Shown piece after piece: positions 46,220-55,151 of a stretch of DNA of 64,000 bases; position 1 is the first letter of the stretch, and each line of letters starts with the position of its first letter. The notes under the pieces are model-generated. The model made no database searches. It saw nothing but the letters and a program-made list of their open reading frames with translations, and had not been told where the DNA came from. A program made the translations under genes and the position numbers. Source of the DNA: Chloroflexota bacterium. GTDB lineage: Bacteria > Chloroflexota > Anaerolineae > Anaerolineales > UBA4823. The DNA lies in the NCBI GenBank assembly GCA_029557965.1, contig JAKQIM010000043.1, positions 22,842 to 86,841 of the forward strand, read 5' to 3'.

Positions 46220-48028
46220 ATGGGGCTGGAAGCGTATTCTCGCAAGGAACTTGTAGAAGTGGCAATGGGGCGGGCTAAGGCCGACCTGGTGATTCGAGAT
46301 GGGCAGTGGGTGTGCGTGCAGTCAGGTGAGATCATCCCACATACTGATATTGCCATCAAAGGCGAGCGGATTGCATTTGTGGGGCCAGATGCTTCGCACA
46401 CCATTGGCGACCAGACGAAAATCATCGAGGCTAATGGACGCTACCTGGTGCCGGGGCTCTTAGATGGGCATATGCACGTCGAGTCGGGCATGCTGACGGT
46501 GACCGAGTTTGTGCGGGCAGTGGTGCCGCACGGCACCACCGGCATGTTTGTGGACCCGCACGAGATCGCCAACGTTTTTGGGCTGAAGGGCGTGCGTTTG
46601 ATGGTGGATGAGGCGGCGCTGCAGCCGGTGCACGTGTGGGTGCAGATGCCCTCCTGTGTGCCATCAGCCCCAGGGCTTGAGACGCCCGGTGCCAGCCTGG
46701 GCCCCGATGAAGTGGCAGAAGCCATGACATGGCCCGGCATCATTGGCCTGGGCGAGATGATGAACTTTCCGGGCGTGTACTTCGGCGATGAGAAAATGCA
46801 CGCCGAGATGGCTGTTACCCGCCGGGCCAACAAGGTCATTGGTGGGCATTATGCTGCGCCAGATCTGGGGCTGCCCTTCCATGGTTACGTGGCGGGCGGG
46901 CCAGAGGACGATCATGAGGGCACCAGCCTGGCAGATGCCGTGGCACGCCTGCGCCAGGGCATGAAGCCCATGCTGCGCCAGGGTTCGGGTTGGCACGATG
47001 TGGCAACCCAGATCCGCGCCGTCACCGAGATGGGCCTGGACCCGCACCGTTTCATCCTGTGCACCGATGACTCGCACTGTGAGACACTGGTCTGCGAAGG
47101 GCATGTCAACCGGGCTGTCAAGGTGGCGATTGCCCAGGGCCTCAAGCCGATGACTGCCATCCAGATGGTGACGATCAACACGGCAGAGCATTTTGGCCTG
47201 ACGCGCGAGGTGGGGATGATTGCCCCGGGGCGCTACGGTGATGTGTTGTTGGTCAGCGACCTGCCCTCCCTACAGGTGGACCAGGTCATTGCCAAGGGCC
47301 GGCTGGTGGCAGACAATACGCTCAAAGAAACCCAGGCTGAGCGGCTCTTGGTCGATCTGCCGGCCTATCCTTACCCCGATTGGGCCACCCGGTCGGTGAA
47401 CGTGGGGCGGACTTTGAAGGCAGAGGATTTCCGCCTGGCGGCCCCCAGGGATGGCCAGTTGATGGCCAATGTGATCGGCCTGATCGAGAACCAGGCCCCC
47501 ACGCGTCACCTGCGCCTGCCGGTGACTGCTGCCAACGGCGAGGTTGCCATGGATATGGGCCGCGATATTCTGAAGATTGCCGTAGTTGAGCGGCACAAGG
47601 GCGATGGCAGGGTGATGGTGGGCCTGGTGCATGGCTTAGGCTTTAATGTGCCCTGTGCCATTGCAACCACCGTGGCGCACGACAGCCACCAGATGATCGT
47701 GGTGGGCAGCAGCGAGACTGAAATGGCCGCCGCAGCCAACGAGCTGGCACGCGCCGGGGGCGGGCAGGTGGTGGTGCGCCAGGGCCAGGTGATCGGCCAG
47801 GTGCAGCTCCCCATCGCAGGCCTGATGTCGAACGAGCGCGCTGAGATCGTGGCGCAAAAAGCAGCCACAGTGCTGGAGGGGTTCAAAGCCTGCGGCTGTA
47901 CCATGAACAACCCCAATATGCAGATCAGCTTATCGGCCCTGGTGGTGATACCTGAGCTGCGCATCTCGGACCTGGGCCTGGTGGATGTGACCCGTTTCGA
48001 GTTCGTACCAGTACTGGAGGGTGCATAA
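46220..48028 (+). CDS. ade: Adenine deaminase
   Basis: A 602-residue enzyme converting adenine to hypoxanthine and ammonia. The signature L-L-D-G-H-M-H-V-E-S and V-D-P-H-E-I-A-N-V-F-G identify the bacterial Ade family, and the C-terminal adenine-deaminase domain is complete (G-C-T-M-N-N-P near the end). Length matches. GGAGGATAGGGT lies before the ATG. The gene runs to 3 bases before the GntR gene. Confidence 0.95.
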   Translation: MGLEAYSRKELVEVAMGRAKADLVIRDGQWVCVQSGEIIPHTDIAIKGERIAFVGPDASHTIGDQTKIIEANGRYLVPGLLDGHMHVESGMLTVTEFVRAVVPHGTTGMFVDPHEIANVFGLKGVRLMVDEAALQPVHVWVQMPSCVPSAPGLETPGASLGPDEVAEAMTWPGIIGLGEMMNFPGVYFGDEKMHAEMAVTRRANKVIGGHYAAPDLGLPFHGYVAGGPEDDHEGTSLADAVARLRQGMKPMLRQGSGWHDVATQIRAVTEMGLDPHRFILCTDDSHCETLVCEGHVNRAVKVAIAQGLKPMTAIQMVTINTAEHFGLTREVGMIAPGRYGDVLLVSDLPSLQVDQVIAKGRLVADNTLKETQAERLLVDLPAYPYPDWATRSVNVGRTLKAEDFRLAAPRDGQLMANVIGLIENQAPTRHLRLPVTAANGEVAMDMGRDILKIAVVERHKGDGRVMVGLVHGLGFNVPCAIATTVAHDSHQMIVVGSSETEMAAAANELARAGGGQVVVRQGQVIGQVQLPIAGLMSNERAEIVAQKAATVLEGFKACGCTMNNPNMQISLSALVVIPELRISDLGLVDVTRFEFVPVLEGA

Positions 48029-48031
48029 TTC

Positions 48032-48769
48032 ATGAGCGGCCAACCATCCTTGTCTCAACGCTTGCACGAAGACCTGGCCCAATTGATTGCCGCCACGCAA
48101 CCGGGCGGGCGGCTGCCGGCTGAGCCGGAGCTTGCCAGGCGGCTGAACGTTTCGCGCGCTACGCTGCGCGAAGCCATGCGCACCTTCGAAACCCAGGGCT
48201 TTTTGTACCGGCGCCAGGGGTCAGGGACTTTTGTTACCCATCCCTCGCAGGTCATCGAGAGCGGCCTGGAGGTGTTGGAAAGTATCGAGACCCTGGCGGC
48301 ACGTATTGGACTGCCGGTAACGATGGGTGAGATGCGGGTTGACCGGCGGGCGGCAAGCCCGGTAGAGGCCCAGGCCTTGGGGATGACCCCTGGAGCAGAC
48401 GGCACCCTGGCGAACATATTGTGCATCTCGCGCGTCATCCTGGCACACAATCATCCGGTGGCTTACCTGATTGACACCCTGCCGGAGGACATTCTCGCGG
48501 TGGATGAAGTTCAACCAGGCTTTACCGGTTCTGTTTTGGACCTGCTCATGCGGCGCGGCAGCCCCAAGCTGTCTTCTTCGCGCTGCGATATCAGTGCTGT
48601 GACGGCCACGCGCGATATTGCTCATGCCATGCGCATCCAGCGCGGCGATGTTTTGCTGCGTTTTGAAGCGTATTTGTATGCGGTTGATGGTCGTGCGGTT
48701 GATTATTCATTCAGTTATTTTCTGCCGGGCACGTTCCGTTTCCACGTGGTACGGCGAATCGAGATGTGA
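48032..48769 (+). CDS. GntR-family transcription regulator, HutC/UTRA subfamily
   Basis: A 245-residue regulator with an N-terminal winged helix-turn-helix (L-P-A-E-P-E-L-A-R-R-L-N-V-S-R-A-T-L-R-E-A; R-R-Q-G-S-G-T-F-V) and a C-terminal UTRA ligand domain (about 90-240). UTRA domains sense small metabolites such as sugars phosphates, histidine-pathway intermediates or, in some cases, purine-related compounds. It lies inside the cluster, with GGAGGG upstream of the ATG, and is the likely binder of the palindromes at 44608-44696. Confidence 0.9.
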   Translation: MSGQPSLSQRLHEDLAQLIAATQPGGRLPAEPELARRLNVSRATLREAMRTFETQGFLYRRQGSGTFVTHPSQVIESGLEVLESIETLAARIGLPVTMGEMRVDRRAASPVEAQALGMTPGADGTLANILCISRVILAHNHPVAYLIDTLPEDILAVDEVQPGFTGSVLDLLMRRGSPKLSSSRCDISAVTATRDIAHAMRIQRGDVLLRFEAYLYAVDGRAVDYSFSYFLPGTFRFHVVRRIEM

Positions 48770-48776
48770 GGAGAAA

Positions 48777-50009
48777 ATGCAAATCAATATAACGCAAGAG
48801 ATCAAGAAAAAGGTTGACGAGAATCGCGAAAATATCATCCAGTTCCTGCGTGATATCTGCGCCATCCCCAGCATGGAGGGGCAGCTCAAAGATGTAGGCG
48901 AGCGCATTGGCGCAGAAATGACGAAGCTTGGCTTCGAAGAAGTGCGCTTTGACAAGATGGGCAACATCTTGGGCCGCATTGGTTCGGGCAAGCGTGTGAT
49001 CGTCTACGACTCGCACATTGATACGGTGGGCGTGGGCGATCCGGCCGAATGGAAATGGGACCCCTTTAAAGGCAAGATTGAAGATGGCAAGCTGTATGCG
49101 CGCGGCGCAGTGGATGAAAAGGGTTCCACGCCGGGCATGGTGTACGGACTTGCTTTTGCCAAGCAGCTTGGGTTGTTAGAGGATACAACGGCTTATTATT
49201 TTGGGAACATGGAAGAATGGTGCGACGGCATCGCCCCGAACACATTCGTTGAAGTAGATCCTGGCATACGGCCCGATTTTGTGATCATCGGCGAGCCAAC
49301 CAAGATGCAGATTTACCGCGGCCACAAGGGGCGCATTGAGTTGAAAGTCACGGCTTCTGGTCGTTCTGCGCACGCCGCCTCTCACTACCTGGGCGACAAC
49401 GCCGTATACAAGATGATGGCTGTCATCACCCAGATCCGCGAGTTGGATCGCCGCATGCGCTTTGGCATGGGGCATCACCCCGTCCAGGGCTATGCCTCCA
49501 TCGCCGTAACCGATGTGGCCGCGCGTACGGCTTCGTTGAACGCTGTCCCCGATCAGTTCACGATTTTCATTGATCGCCGCATCACCTTGAATGAGCCGCA
49601 CGATGATGTGATTGCGCAGATCAAGGGCCTGATACCCGACTACCTGCAGGATGAGATCCAGGTCGAAGAGTTGTTCTATGATGCGCCTTCGTACACCGGC
49701 TTTGTTTTCCCGGTATCCAAGTATTACCCGGCCTGGCTGTTGGAGGATGAACATCCTTTGGCGCAGGCAGGCTTGAACACTATCGAAACCTTGTGGGGCG
49801 AGAAGCGCCCCCTGGGTACCTGGGATTTCTCTACCAATGGTACTTACTGGGCTGGCAAGGCTGGCATTCCCTCGATCGGGTTTGGACCTGGGGATGAAGA
49901 ACTTGCGCACAGGATTGATGAGCATGTGCCATTGAATGAAGTGGTGGATGCCACAGAATTCTATGCTTTGTTCCCAAAGATGTTAGCCGACGCGCTCAAG
50001 AAAAGTTGA
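48777..50009 (+). CDS. M20 metallohydrolase, YgeY type
   Basis: A 410-residue zinc hydrolase. Ligand motifs: Y-D-S-H-I-D-T-V, A-V-D-E-K-G-S-T, N-M-E-E-W-C-D-G and a late H in E-E-L-A-H-R-I-D-E-H. The dimerisation insert has H-K-G-R-I-E-L-K-V-T-A-S-G-R-S-A-H-A-A. It belongs to the YgeY branch, found in E. coli beside ygeW, yqeA and ssnA in the purine/selenium locus. Start at ATG 48777 with GAGGAG; 8 bases after the regulator. Likely opens or hydrolyses an N-carbamoyl or ureido compound or a peptide; the true substrate is not known. Confidence 0.88.
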   Translation: MQINITQEIKKKVDENRENIIQFLRDICAIPSMEGQLKDVGERIGAEMTKLGFEEVRFDKMGNILGRIGSGKRVIVYDSHIDTVGVGDPAEWKWDPFKGKIEDGKLYARGAVDEKGSTPGMVYGLAFAKQLGLLEDTTAYYFGNMEEWCDGIAPNTFVEVDPGIRPDFVIIGEPTKMQIYRGHKGRIELKVTASGRSAHAASHYLGDNAVYKMMAVITQIRELDRRMRFGMGHHPVQGYASIAVTDVAARTASLNAVPDQFTIFIDRRITLNEPHDDVIAQIKGLIPDYLQDEIQVEELFYDAPSYTGFVFPVSKYYPAWLLEDEHPLAQAGLNTIETLWGEKRPLGTWDFSTNGTYWAGKAGIPSIGFGPGDEELAHRIDEHVPLNEVVDATEFYALFPKMLADALKKS

Positions 50010-50079
50010 TCCCTGGGGCCAGGGCATACGAGGTGTTCGGGCCTCAGCCAAGCTTTGAATCCAAAAAAGGAGATGTTGT

Positions 50080-51030
50080 ATGCGCAGTTTTCTCGGACGT
50101 GACATTCTGTCGTTGAAAGGCTTTGGAAGGGAAGAGTTCTTTCGGGTGTTTGAAGCGGCTGACGAGCTGGCACCTTTTGCCCGGGACCGCCGGAACACAG
50201 ATTTGTTGAAAGACAAGACCCTGGTGACGGCTTTCTACCAGCCCAGCACCCGCACCCGCCTGGCTCACGAGGCTGCCATGCACCGCCTGGGCGGCCACGT
50301 GACCGGTTTTGCGGATGTCAAAAACACACGGGCGGGTGACTTTTACCAGGAATCGATCAAAGATACCGTGCGCATGCTGGAGTTCTACGGTGATGTGCTG
50401 GTGATGCGCCACTTTCAGCAGGGTGCGCCGCACGAAGCCGCCCGCTGGGCCAGCATCCCGGTGATCAATGCCGGCGATGGCTGGGGCGAGCATCCCACCC
50501 AGGTGCTGACCGATATGTACACCATCCTGACCGAAAAAGGCACCCTGGACGGCTTGAATTTCTTGCTGATCGGCGATATGCGCATGCGCACCATGCACAG
50601 CATTTCTTACGCCATGACGCAGTTTGACATCAATGCCTTCTACGTCTCGCCGCCCGAGATGAGCCTGACCGAGGATTTCAAGAAAGAGCTGGTGGATCTC
50701 AGTTTGAACTTCAAAGAGATCGAGCATGTCGAGCAGGCCATCGCGGAAGCAGATGTGATCTACATGGAACCGGTGGTCCAGCCCGATTACACCAAACAGC
50801 GGGATGAGCGCAAAGGTGCCGTGGGCGACACGCCTGAAAACTACCGTGTGACCAAAGAGCTGCTGCGCAAAGCTCGCCAGGATGCCATCGTACTGCATTC
50901 TCTGCCGCGCATGGACGAACTGCCGCCCGAGGTGGATGATACCCGCCACCAACGCTATTGGGTAGAGGCCTTCAACGGCGTGGTGGTCCGCATGGCGCTG
51001 TTGGCCCTTGTGCTTGGGGCCATGGAATAG
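50080..51030 (+). CDS. Aspartate-carbamoyltransferase-like enzyme with altered amino-acid pocket
   Basis: A 316-residue transcarbamylase. Carbamoyl phosphate residues are kept: S56-T-R-T-R, M-R-H at 109-111 and H138-P-T-Q. The residues that hold aspartate in PyrB are not: the 80s loop S-x-x-K-K-G is replaced by T-R-A-G-D-F-Y, Arg229 of the Y-M-T-R-V-Q block is Pro231 (Y-M-E-P-V-V-Q), and H-P-L-P-R is H-S-L-P-R. It therefore probably carbamoylates another acceptor, or in reverse releases carbamoyl phosphate from a ureido compound. Context with YgeY and carbamate kinase supports catabolism. AGGAG precedes the ATG. Confidence 0.85.
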   Translation: MRSFLGRDILSLKGFGREEFFRVFEAADELAPFARDRRNTDLLKDKTLVTAFYQPSTRTRLAHEAAMHRLGGHVTGFADVKNTRAGDFYQESIKDTVRMLEFYGDVLVMRHFQQGAPHEAARWASIPVINAGDGWGEHPTQVLTDMYTILTEKGTLDGLNFLLIGDMRMRTMHSISYAMTQFDINAFYVSPPEMSLTEDFKKELVDLSLNFKEIEHVEQAIAEADVIYMEPVVQPDYTKQRDERKGAVGDTPENYRVTKELLRKARQDAIVLHSLPRMDELPPEVDDTRHQRYWVEAFNGVVVRMALLALVLGAME

Positions 51031-51041
51031 CAGGTTGGCTT

Positions 51042-52031
51042 GTGACAGAACCTACTGGAGCGTCTGTTTCGCTGGTTGTGCCCGTCTATAACGAGGAAGA
51101 GGCGGTAGGGGCTTTCCATGCTCAACTGCAGGAAGCCATCGCCCCTCTCGCCTATCATTTTACGATCTATTACGTGAATGATGGTTCCAGCGATGGCACA
51201 CAACAGGCGCTCCAGCAGATTGCCAACCAGGATGACTGTGTGGTGGTGGTTGAGTTGAGCCGCAACTTTGGCCACCAGGCGGCCCTGACCGCCGGGCTGG
51301 ATATGGCCGAAGGCGACTACGTCATCTCGCTGGACGGGGATGGTCAGCATCCACCGGCATTGATCGGTGAGATGCTGAGGCTGGCCGAAGCGGGCTGCGA
51401 TGTGGTGCTGACCCAACGTGTCGAGGCAGAGCAGCCGGCTGGCCGGCCCTCTTTCAAGCGCTGGAGCTCTGAGCAGTTCTACCGCCTGATCAACCGCATC
51501 GGTGACACCCAGGTTTTGCCTGGCGCGGCAGATTTCCGCTTGCTCAGGCGGCCCGTGGTGCTGGCCCTGCGCCAGATGCGCGAATATCACCGCTTGCTGC
51601 GCGGCATGGTGGCCTGGATGGGCTACCGCACCGTGATCTTGCCCTATCACCCGCCAGAACGGCTGGCAGGGCAGAGCAAATACTCGCTGCGCAAGATGCT
51701 TGGCCTGGCAATGAACGCCATCTTTTCCTTCTCGTTGGTGCCGTTGTATATTGGCATCTCGGTAGGGGCCTTGTTCTTGGTGTTGGCGTTGGCTGAGATG
51801 GTATATGTGCTCAGTTTTTGGGTTACTGGCCAGCAATCTGGTCTTGCGCCTGGTTGGAGCTCGCTGATGTTTGTGCTGTTGGTGGTGGGTGGTAGCCTGA
51901 TGATTACCATCGGCTTCATCGGCATCTACGTGGGTTACATTTTCCAGGAAGTGAAGGGCCGCCCGATCTACCTGGTCCGGCGTACAACTGGCGGCGCCCA
52001 GGCGGCAGAGGAAGAACACCTTGGGCAGTAA
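51042..52031 (+). CDS. Family 2 glycosyltransferase, polyprenyl-phosphate type (GtrB/DPM-like)
   Basis: A 329-residue GT-A enzyme with two C-terminal membrane helices (about 222-250, 265-290). V-V-P-V-Y-N-E-E, D-D-G-S-S-D-G and D-G-D-G-Q-H-P-P form the donor site. Such enzymes put a single sugar on undecaprenyl phosphate for use outside. The GTG start lies 11 bases after the transcarbamylase stop. The next gene is a GT-C-type protein that could use the product. Confidence 0.85.
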   Translation: MTEPTGASVSLVVPVYNEEEAVGAFHAQLQEAIAPLAYHFTIYYVNDGSSDGTQQALQQIANQDDCVVVVELSRNFGHQAALTAGLDMAEGDYVISLDGDGQHPPALIGEMLRLAEAGCDVVLTQRVEAEQPAGRPSFKRWSSEQFYRLINRIGDTQVLPGAADFRLLRRPVVLALRQMREYHRLLRGMVAWMGYRTVILPYHPPERLAGQSKYSLRKMLGLAMNAIFSFSLVPLYIGISVGALFLVLALAEMVYVLSFWVTGQQSGLAPGWSSLMFVLLVVGGSLMITIGFIGIYVGYIFQEVKGRPIYLVRRTTGGAQAAEEEHLGQ

Positions 52032-54069
52032 ACGCTGGGCCTGGCTGAAAAACTGCTCTTTGCCGCCCTGGAGCCTGCCGCTGGCGCTGTTATTGGTTGC
52101 TGTCCTTGCCTACGGGCTGCTGATCCCCTGGCTGGGCTTCTACTGGGATGATTTCCCATGGGTTTGGATCGCCGAAGCCATGGGCCCAGGCGGTTTACAG
52201 CGTTACTTTGCCACCAACCGGCCCGTGTGGGGATTGCTGTACCAGGCGACATCTGCCGTGTTGGGCTCAGAGCCCCTGGGCTGGCAGATCTTTTCTTTGC
52301 TCATGCGCTGGACCACGGCGCTGTTGGTTTGGCTGCTCCTGCGGCGTGTCTGGTCCAGGCACCCCCAGGCGGCAGCCTGGACCAGCCTGCTCTTCTTGGT
52401 GTATCCGGGCTTCCGCCAGCAGGCTGTGTCGGTTGTGTACGGCAATTTGTGGGTCATCAAGGCGGCTTTCTTGCTGTCTTTGTACCTTAACATTCTGGCG
52501 ATCAAGATCCCGCAGCGCAGGTTGACTTACCACGGGTTGGGGCTGCTGTTCTCAGCAGTAAACCTGTTGAGCATGGAGTATTTTCTCTTTCCAGATTTGC
52601 TGCGCCCGGTTTTGTTGTGGGCGGCGATGGGGGATGAGCCGCTGCCGCCCAAGGCGCGTTTACGGCGCGTCCTGTTCAACTGGCTGCCCTACCTGGCCCT
52701 GTGGGTGGGCGTGACGATCTGGCGTGCTTTCTTCTTCAATTTCCAGACCACCAATTACCAGCTTTCGTTTTTTGCGCAGCTACGCACCCATCCAGGGCAA
52801 GCGCTCTTGGCTTTGGTTGAGATGATCTTCAACAGCCTGTGGAAGGTGAGCGTGACGGCCTGGGGCAGTGTGTTTACCCTGCCTGACCCGGCCTCCCTGG
52901 GCAAGGCCACCACCCTGGCTTTTTATGCCCTCAGCGCGGCTGCAGTGCTGGCGCTGGGCATCTACCTGGCCCTGGCGCAACGCAGTGCTCCAGCTTCTAC
53001 CACCGGAGCGCCCAAAACGGTCTCTTGGGCCTGGCAGGCGGTGGGGATTGGGCTCTTGGCCTGCTTGTTGGCCGGCTGGCCCTTCTGGCTGATCCAGGTG
53101 GAGCCCGACTTGATCTTCCCACTCGACCGCTTTACGCTGCCCTTCATGCTGGGCGTCAGCCTGGTGCTGGCTGGGCTGCTGCGCCTGATCCCGCCTGCCT
53201 GGCTGAGGCTGGGCCTGTTGGCTGTTTTGGTAGGGCTGGCAGTGGGGTACCAATTCAGGGTTGCCAATGATTACCGGCGCGATTGGGAAGCGCAAAGCCG
53301 CTTCTTCTGGCAGCTTGCCTGGCGCATGCCTGGCCTGGATGCCGGCACAGCCCTGCTGGTAAATGATCTGCCGGTGACCCATTACAGTGACAACTCGCTC
53401 ACTGCACCGTTGAACTGGATCTATGGCCAACAGGGCAGCCCGGATCAGATGGACTATTTGTTGTTGTACCCCTCGCGGGTAGGGGGCAGCCTGCCCGAAT
53501 TTGTCCCCGGCCTACCCATTTACGAAGATTACCTGGCGGCACAATTCCAGGGCAGCACTTCGCAGATGGTGGGTTTGTATTATGCGCCCCCGGCCTGCCT
53601 GCGGGTTTTAGATCCACGCCTGGACGTGGAAAACGATATGCTGCCCTGGGTCATGCAGTATGCAGCGCTGCTCTCAAACCCGGCTTACATCCGGGCAGGG
53701 GGGCAGGCTGCGATGCCGCAGGTTTTTGGTGCTGAACCAGAGCATGGTTGGTGTTATTATTTCCAGGAGGCTGAACTGGCTCGCCAGCAAGGTGATTGGC
53801 CGCAGGTGGTGGCGCTGGCCGAACAGGCCTTTGCGCTGGGTGAATACCCTAACGACCCGGCTGAGCGTTATACTTTTATCGAGGGGTACGCTCACACAGC
53901 GCAGTGGGACCAGGCCTTAGAGCAGAGCTTCCTTGCGCAGCAGGTCAGCCCTTTGGTTGAGCCGGTGCTGTGCCGCTTATGGCAGCGCATCGCTGATGAA
54001 ACCCCTGCCAGCGCTGAGCAAGAAGCGGCCCGGCAGACAATCAACCAGGAATTTGGATGTGTGCCCTAA
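52021..54069 (+). CDS. Large membrane protein, probable GT-C glycosyltransferase
   Basis: A 682-residue protein with about 11 hydrophobic segments (from about 20 to 420) and a soluble C-terminal part (about 430-682) containing a short helical-repeat-like end. F-Y-W-D-D-F-P-W after the first helix resembles the acidic first-loop motif of PMT/ArnT-type enzymes that take sugar from polyprenyl phosphate. The start is a TTG overlapping the GT2 gene by 11 bases, so exact start is uncertain. With its neighbour it forms a likely two-gene glycosylation unit within the purine cluster. Confidence 0.7.
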   Translation: MGSKRWAWLKNCSLPPWSLPLALLLVAVLAYGLLIPWLGFYWDDFPWVWIAEAMGPGGLQRYFATNRPVWGLLYQATSAVLGSEPLGWQIFSLLMRWTTALLVWLLLRRVWSRHPQAAAWTSLLFLVYPGFRQQAVSVVYGNLWVIKAAFLLSLYLNILAIKIPQRRLTYHGLGLLFSAVNLLSMEYFLFPDLLRPVLLWAAMGDEPLPPKARLRRVLFNWLPYLALWVGVTIWRAFFFNFQTTNYQLSFFAQLRTHPGQALLALVEMIFNSLWKVSVTAWGSVFTLPDPASLGKATTLAFYALSAAAVLALGIYLALAQRSAPASTTGAPKTVSWAWQAVGIGLLACLLAGWPFWLIQVEPDLIFPLDRFTLPFMLGVSLVLAGLLRLIPPAWLRLGLLAVLVGLAVGYQFRVANDYRRDWEAQSRFFWQLAWRMPGLDAGTALLVNDLPVTHYSDNSLTAPLNWIYGQQGSPDQMDYLLLYPSRVGGSLPEFVPGLPIYEDYLAAQFQGSTSQMVGLYYAPPACLRVLDPRLDVENDMLPWVMQYAALLSNPAYIRAGGQAAMPQVFGAEPEHGWCYYFQEAELARQQGDWPQVVALAEQAFALGEYPNDPAERYTFIEGYAHTAQWDQALEQSFLAQQVSPLVEPVLCRLWQRIADETPASAEQEAARQTINQEFGCVP

Positions 54070-54148
54070 AATGGATGTATGTAGGTGGGCTTTGTGCCCG
54101 CCTGGCGAGATGATCAATCAAGAAACTAACTAAAAAGGAGAGAATATT

Positions 54149-55129
54149 ATGCAATCAGATTTGAGAAACCGCGACCTCATTGGTGACCTGGACTTCTCGA
54201 AGGAGGAAGTCGAAACTGTATTGGATGTGGCTTTTGACCTGAAGCGCAAACGAGCCCTCGGTGAGCCTCACGCATACCTGCGGGATAAGGTGTTGGCGAT
54301 GTTGTTCTTCTTCTCCAGCACGCGCACGCGCGGCTCGTTTGAAGCGGGCATGGCCCAGCTTGGCGGGCATGGTGCATTCATTGAAAGCAAGACGACCCAG
54401 ATTTCGCACGGCGACACCCCCAAGGAGATCGGTGAGATCTTCGGGCGTTATTTTGATGGCATCGCCATCCGCCACTGTGATTGGGGCGTGGGCAATGGCT
54501 ACTTGAACGCCGTGGCCAAGGCTTCGCGCGTGCCGGTTCTTAACATGCAGTGCGATGTGTACCATCCCTTCCAGTGCCTGGCAGACCTGATGACCATCAT
54601 CGAAAAGAAGGGCCGCGACCTGCGCCGCAAGAAGATGGTCGTTTCGTGGGCTTACGCCGCATCTTACCAGAAGCCCCTGTCGGTGCCGCAGTCGCTGATC
54701 TTGCAAATGCCGCGCTTTGGCATGGACGTGGTGTTGGCGCACCCGCCAGAATTCCGCCTGATGCCTGAGGTCATGGACCAGGCCCGCGAGCAGGCCCGCA
54801 AGTTCGGCACGGGTTTTGAAGTGGTGGATGACATGGACACAGCCTTCAAAGATGCCGATGTGATCTATGCCAAGTCTTGGGGCGCTTTGGTGCACACAGC
54901 AGATGCTGAGGAAGGCGCTAAGATCATCAAGAAATACGAACATTGGATCACGGATGAGCGCAAGATGGCCCTCGGCAAGCCAGATGCCATTTATATGCAC
55001 CCGCTGCCGGCAGACCGTAATATTGAAGTGACCGATGGCGTGATGGACGGGCCTAATTCGGTGGTGTACGATGAGGCTGAAAACCGTTTGCATGCCCAAA
55101 AAGCTGTTATGGCGCTGACGATGCGCTAA
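54149..55129 (+). CDS. Ornithine-carbamoyltransferase-like enzyme, YgeW family
   Basis: A 326-residue transcarbamylase. S56-S-T-R-T-R binds carbamoyl phosphate. The second half ends P-L-P-A-D-R-N-I-E-V-T-D-G-V and V-V-Y-D-E-A-E-N-R-L-H-A, as in the YgeW/knotted transcarbamylase group. The ornithine-specific H-C-L-P is H-P-L-P and S-M-G is S-W-G, so ordinary ornithine carbamoylation is unlikely. In E. coli ygeW lies with ygeY and the carbamate kinase yqeA; here the same three are together. AAGGAGAG precedes the ATG. Confidence 0.85.
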   Translation: MQSDLRNRDLIGDLDFSKEEVETVLDVAFDLKRKRALGEPHAYLRDKVLAMLFFFSSTRTRGSFEAGMAQLGGHGAFIESKTTQISHGDTPKEIGEIFGRYFDGIAIRHCDWGVGNGYLNAVAKASRVPVLNMQCDVYHPFQCLADLMTIIEKKGRDLRRKKMVVSWAYAASYQKPLSVPQSLILQMPRFGMDVVLAHPPEFRLMPEVMDQAREQARKFGTGFEVVDDMDTAFKDADVIYAKSWGALVHTADAEEGAKIIKKYEHWITDERKMALGKPDAIYMHPLPADRNIEVTDGVMDGPNSVVYDEAENRLHAQKAVMALTMR

Positions 55130-55151
55130 AATATCAAAGGAGACTCAATCT

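Noticed and set aside
48618..48776. Longer start for the YgeY-type hydrolase
   Set aside because: The extra 53 residues overlap the GntR gene in another frame; ATG 48777 has GAGGAG and matches the family start.
50080..51030. Calling this gene pyrB
   Set aside because: Aspartate-binding residues are not kept and no pyrimidine-synthesis gene is nearby, so the symbol was withheld.
54083..54103. Small hairpin as terminator after the GT-C gene
   Set aside because: Only 8 bp with one G.U and no T-run; too weak to list as a terminator.
54155..55099. Minus-strand frame of 314 codons
   Set aside because: Antisense to the YgeW-like gene, His/Gln-rich and without domain signal, whereas the plus strand has clear transcarbamylase motifs and a ribosome site.
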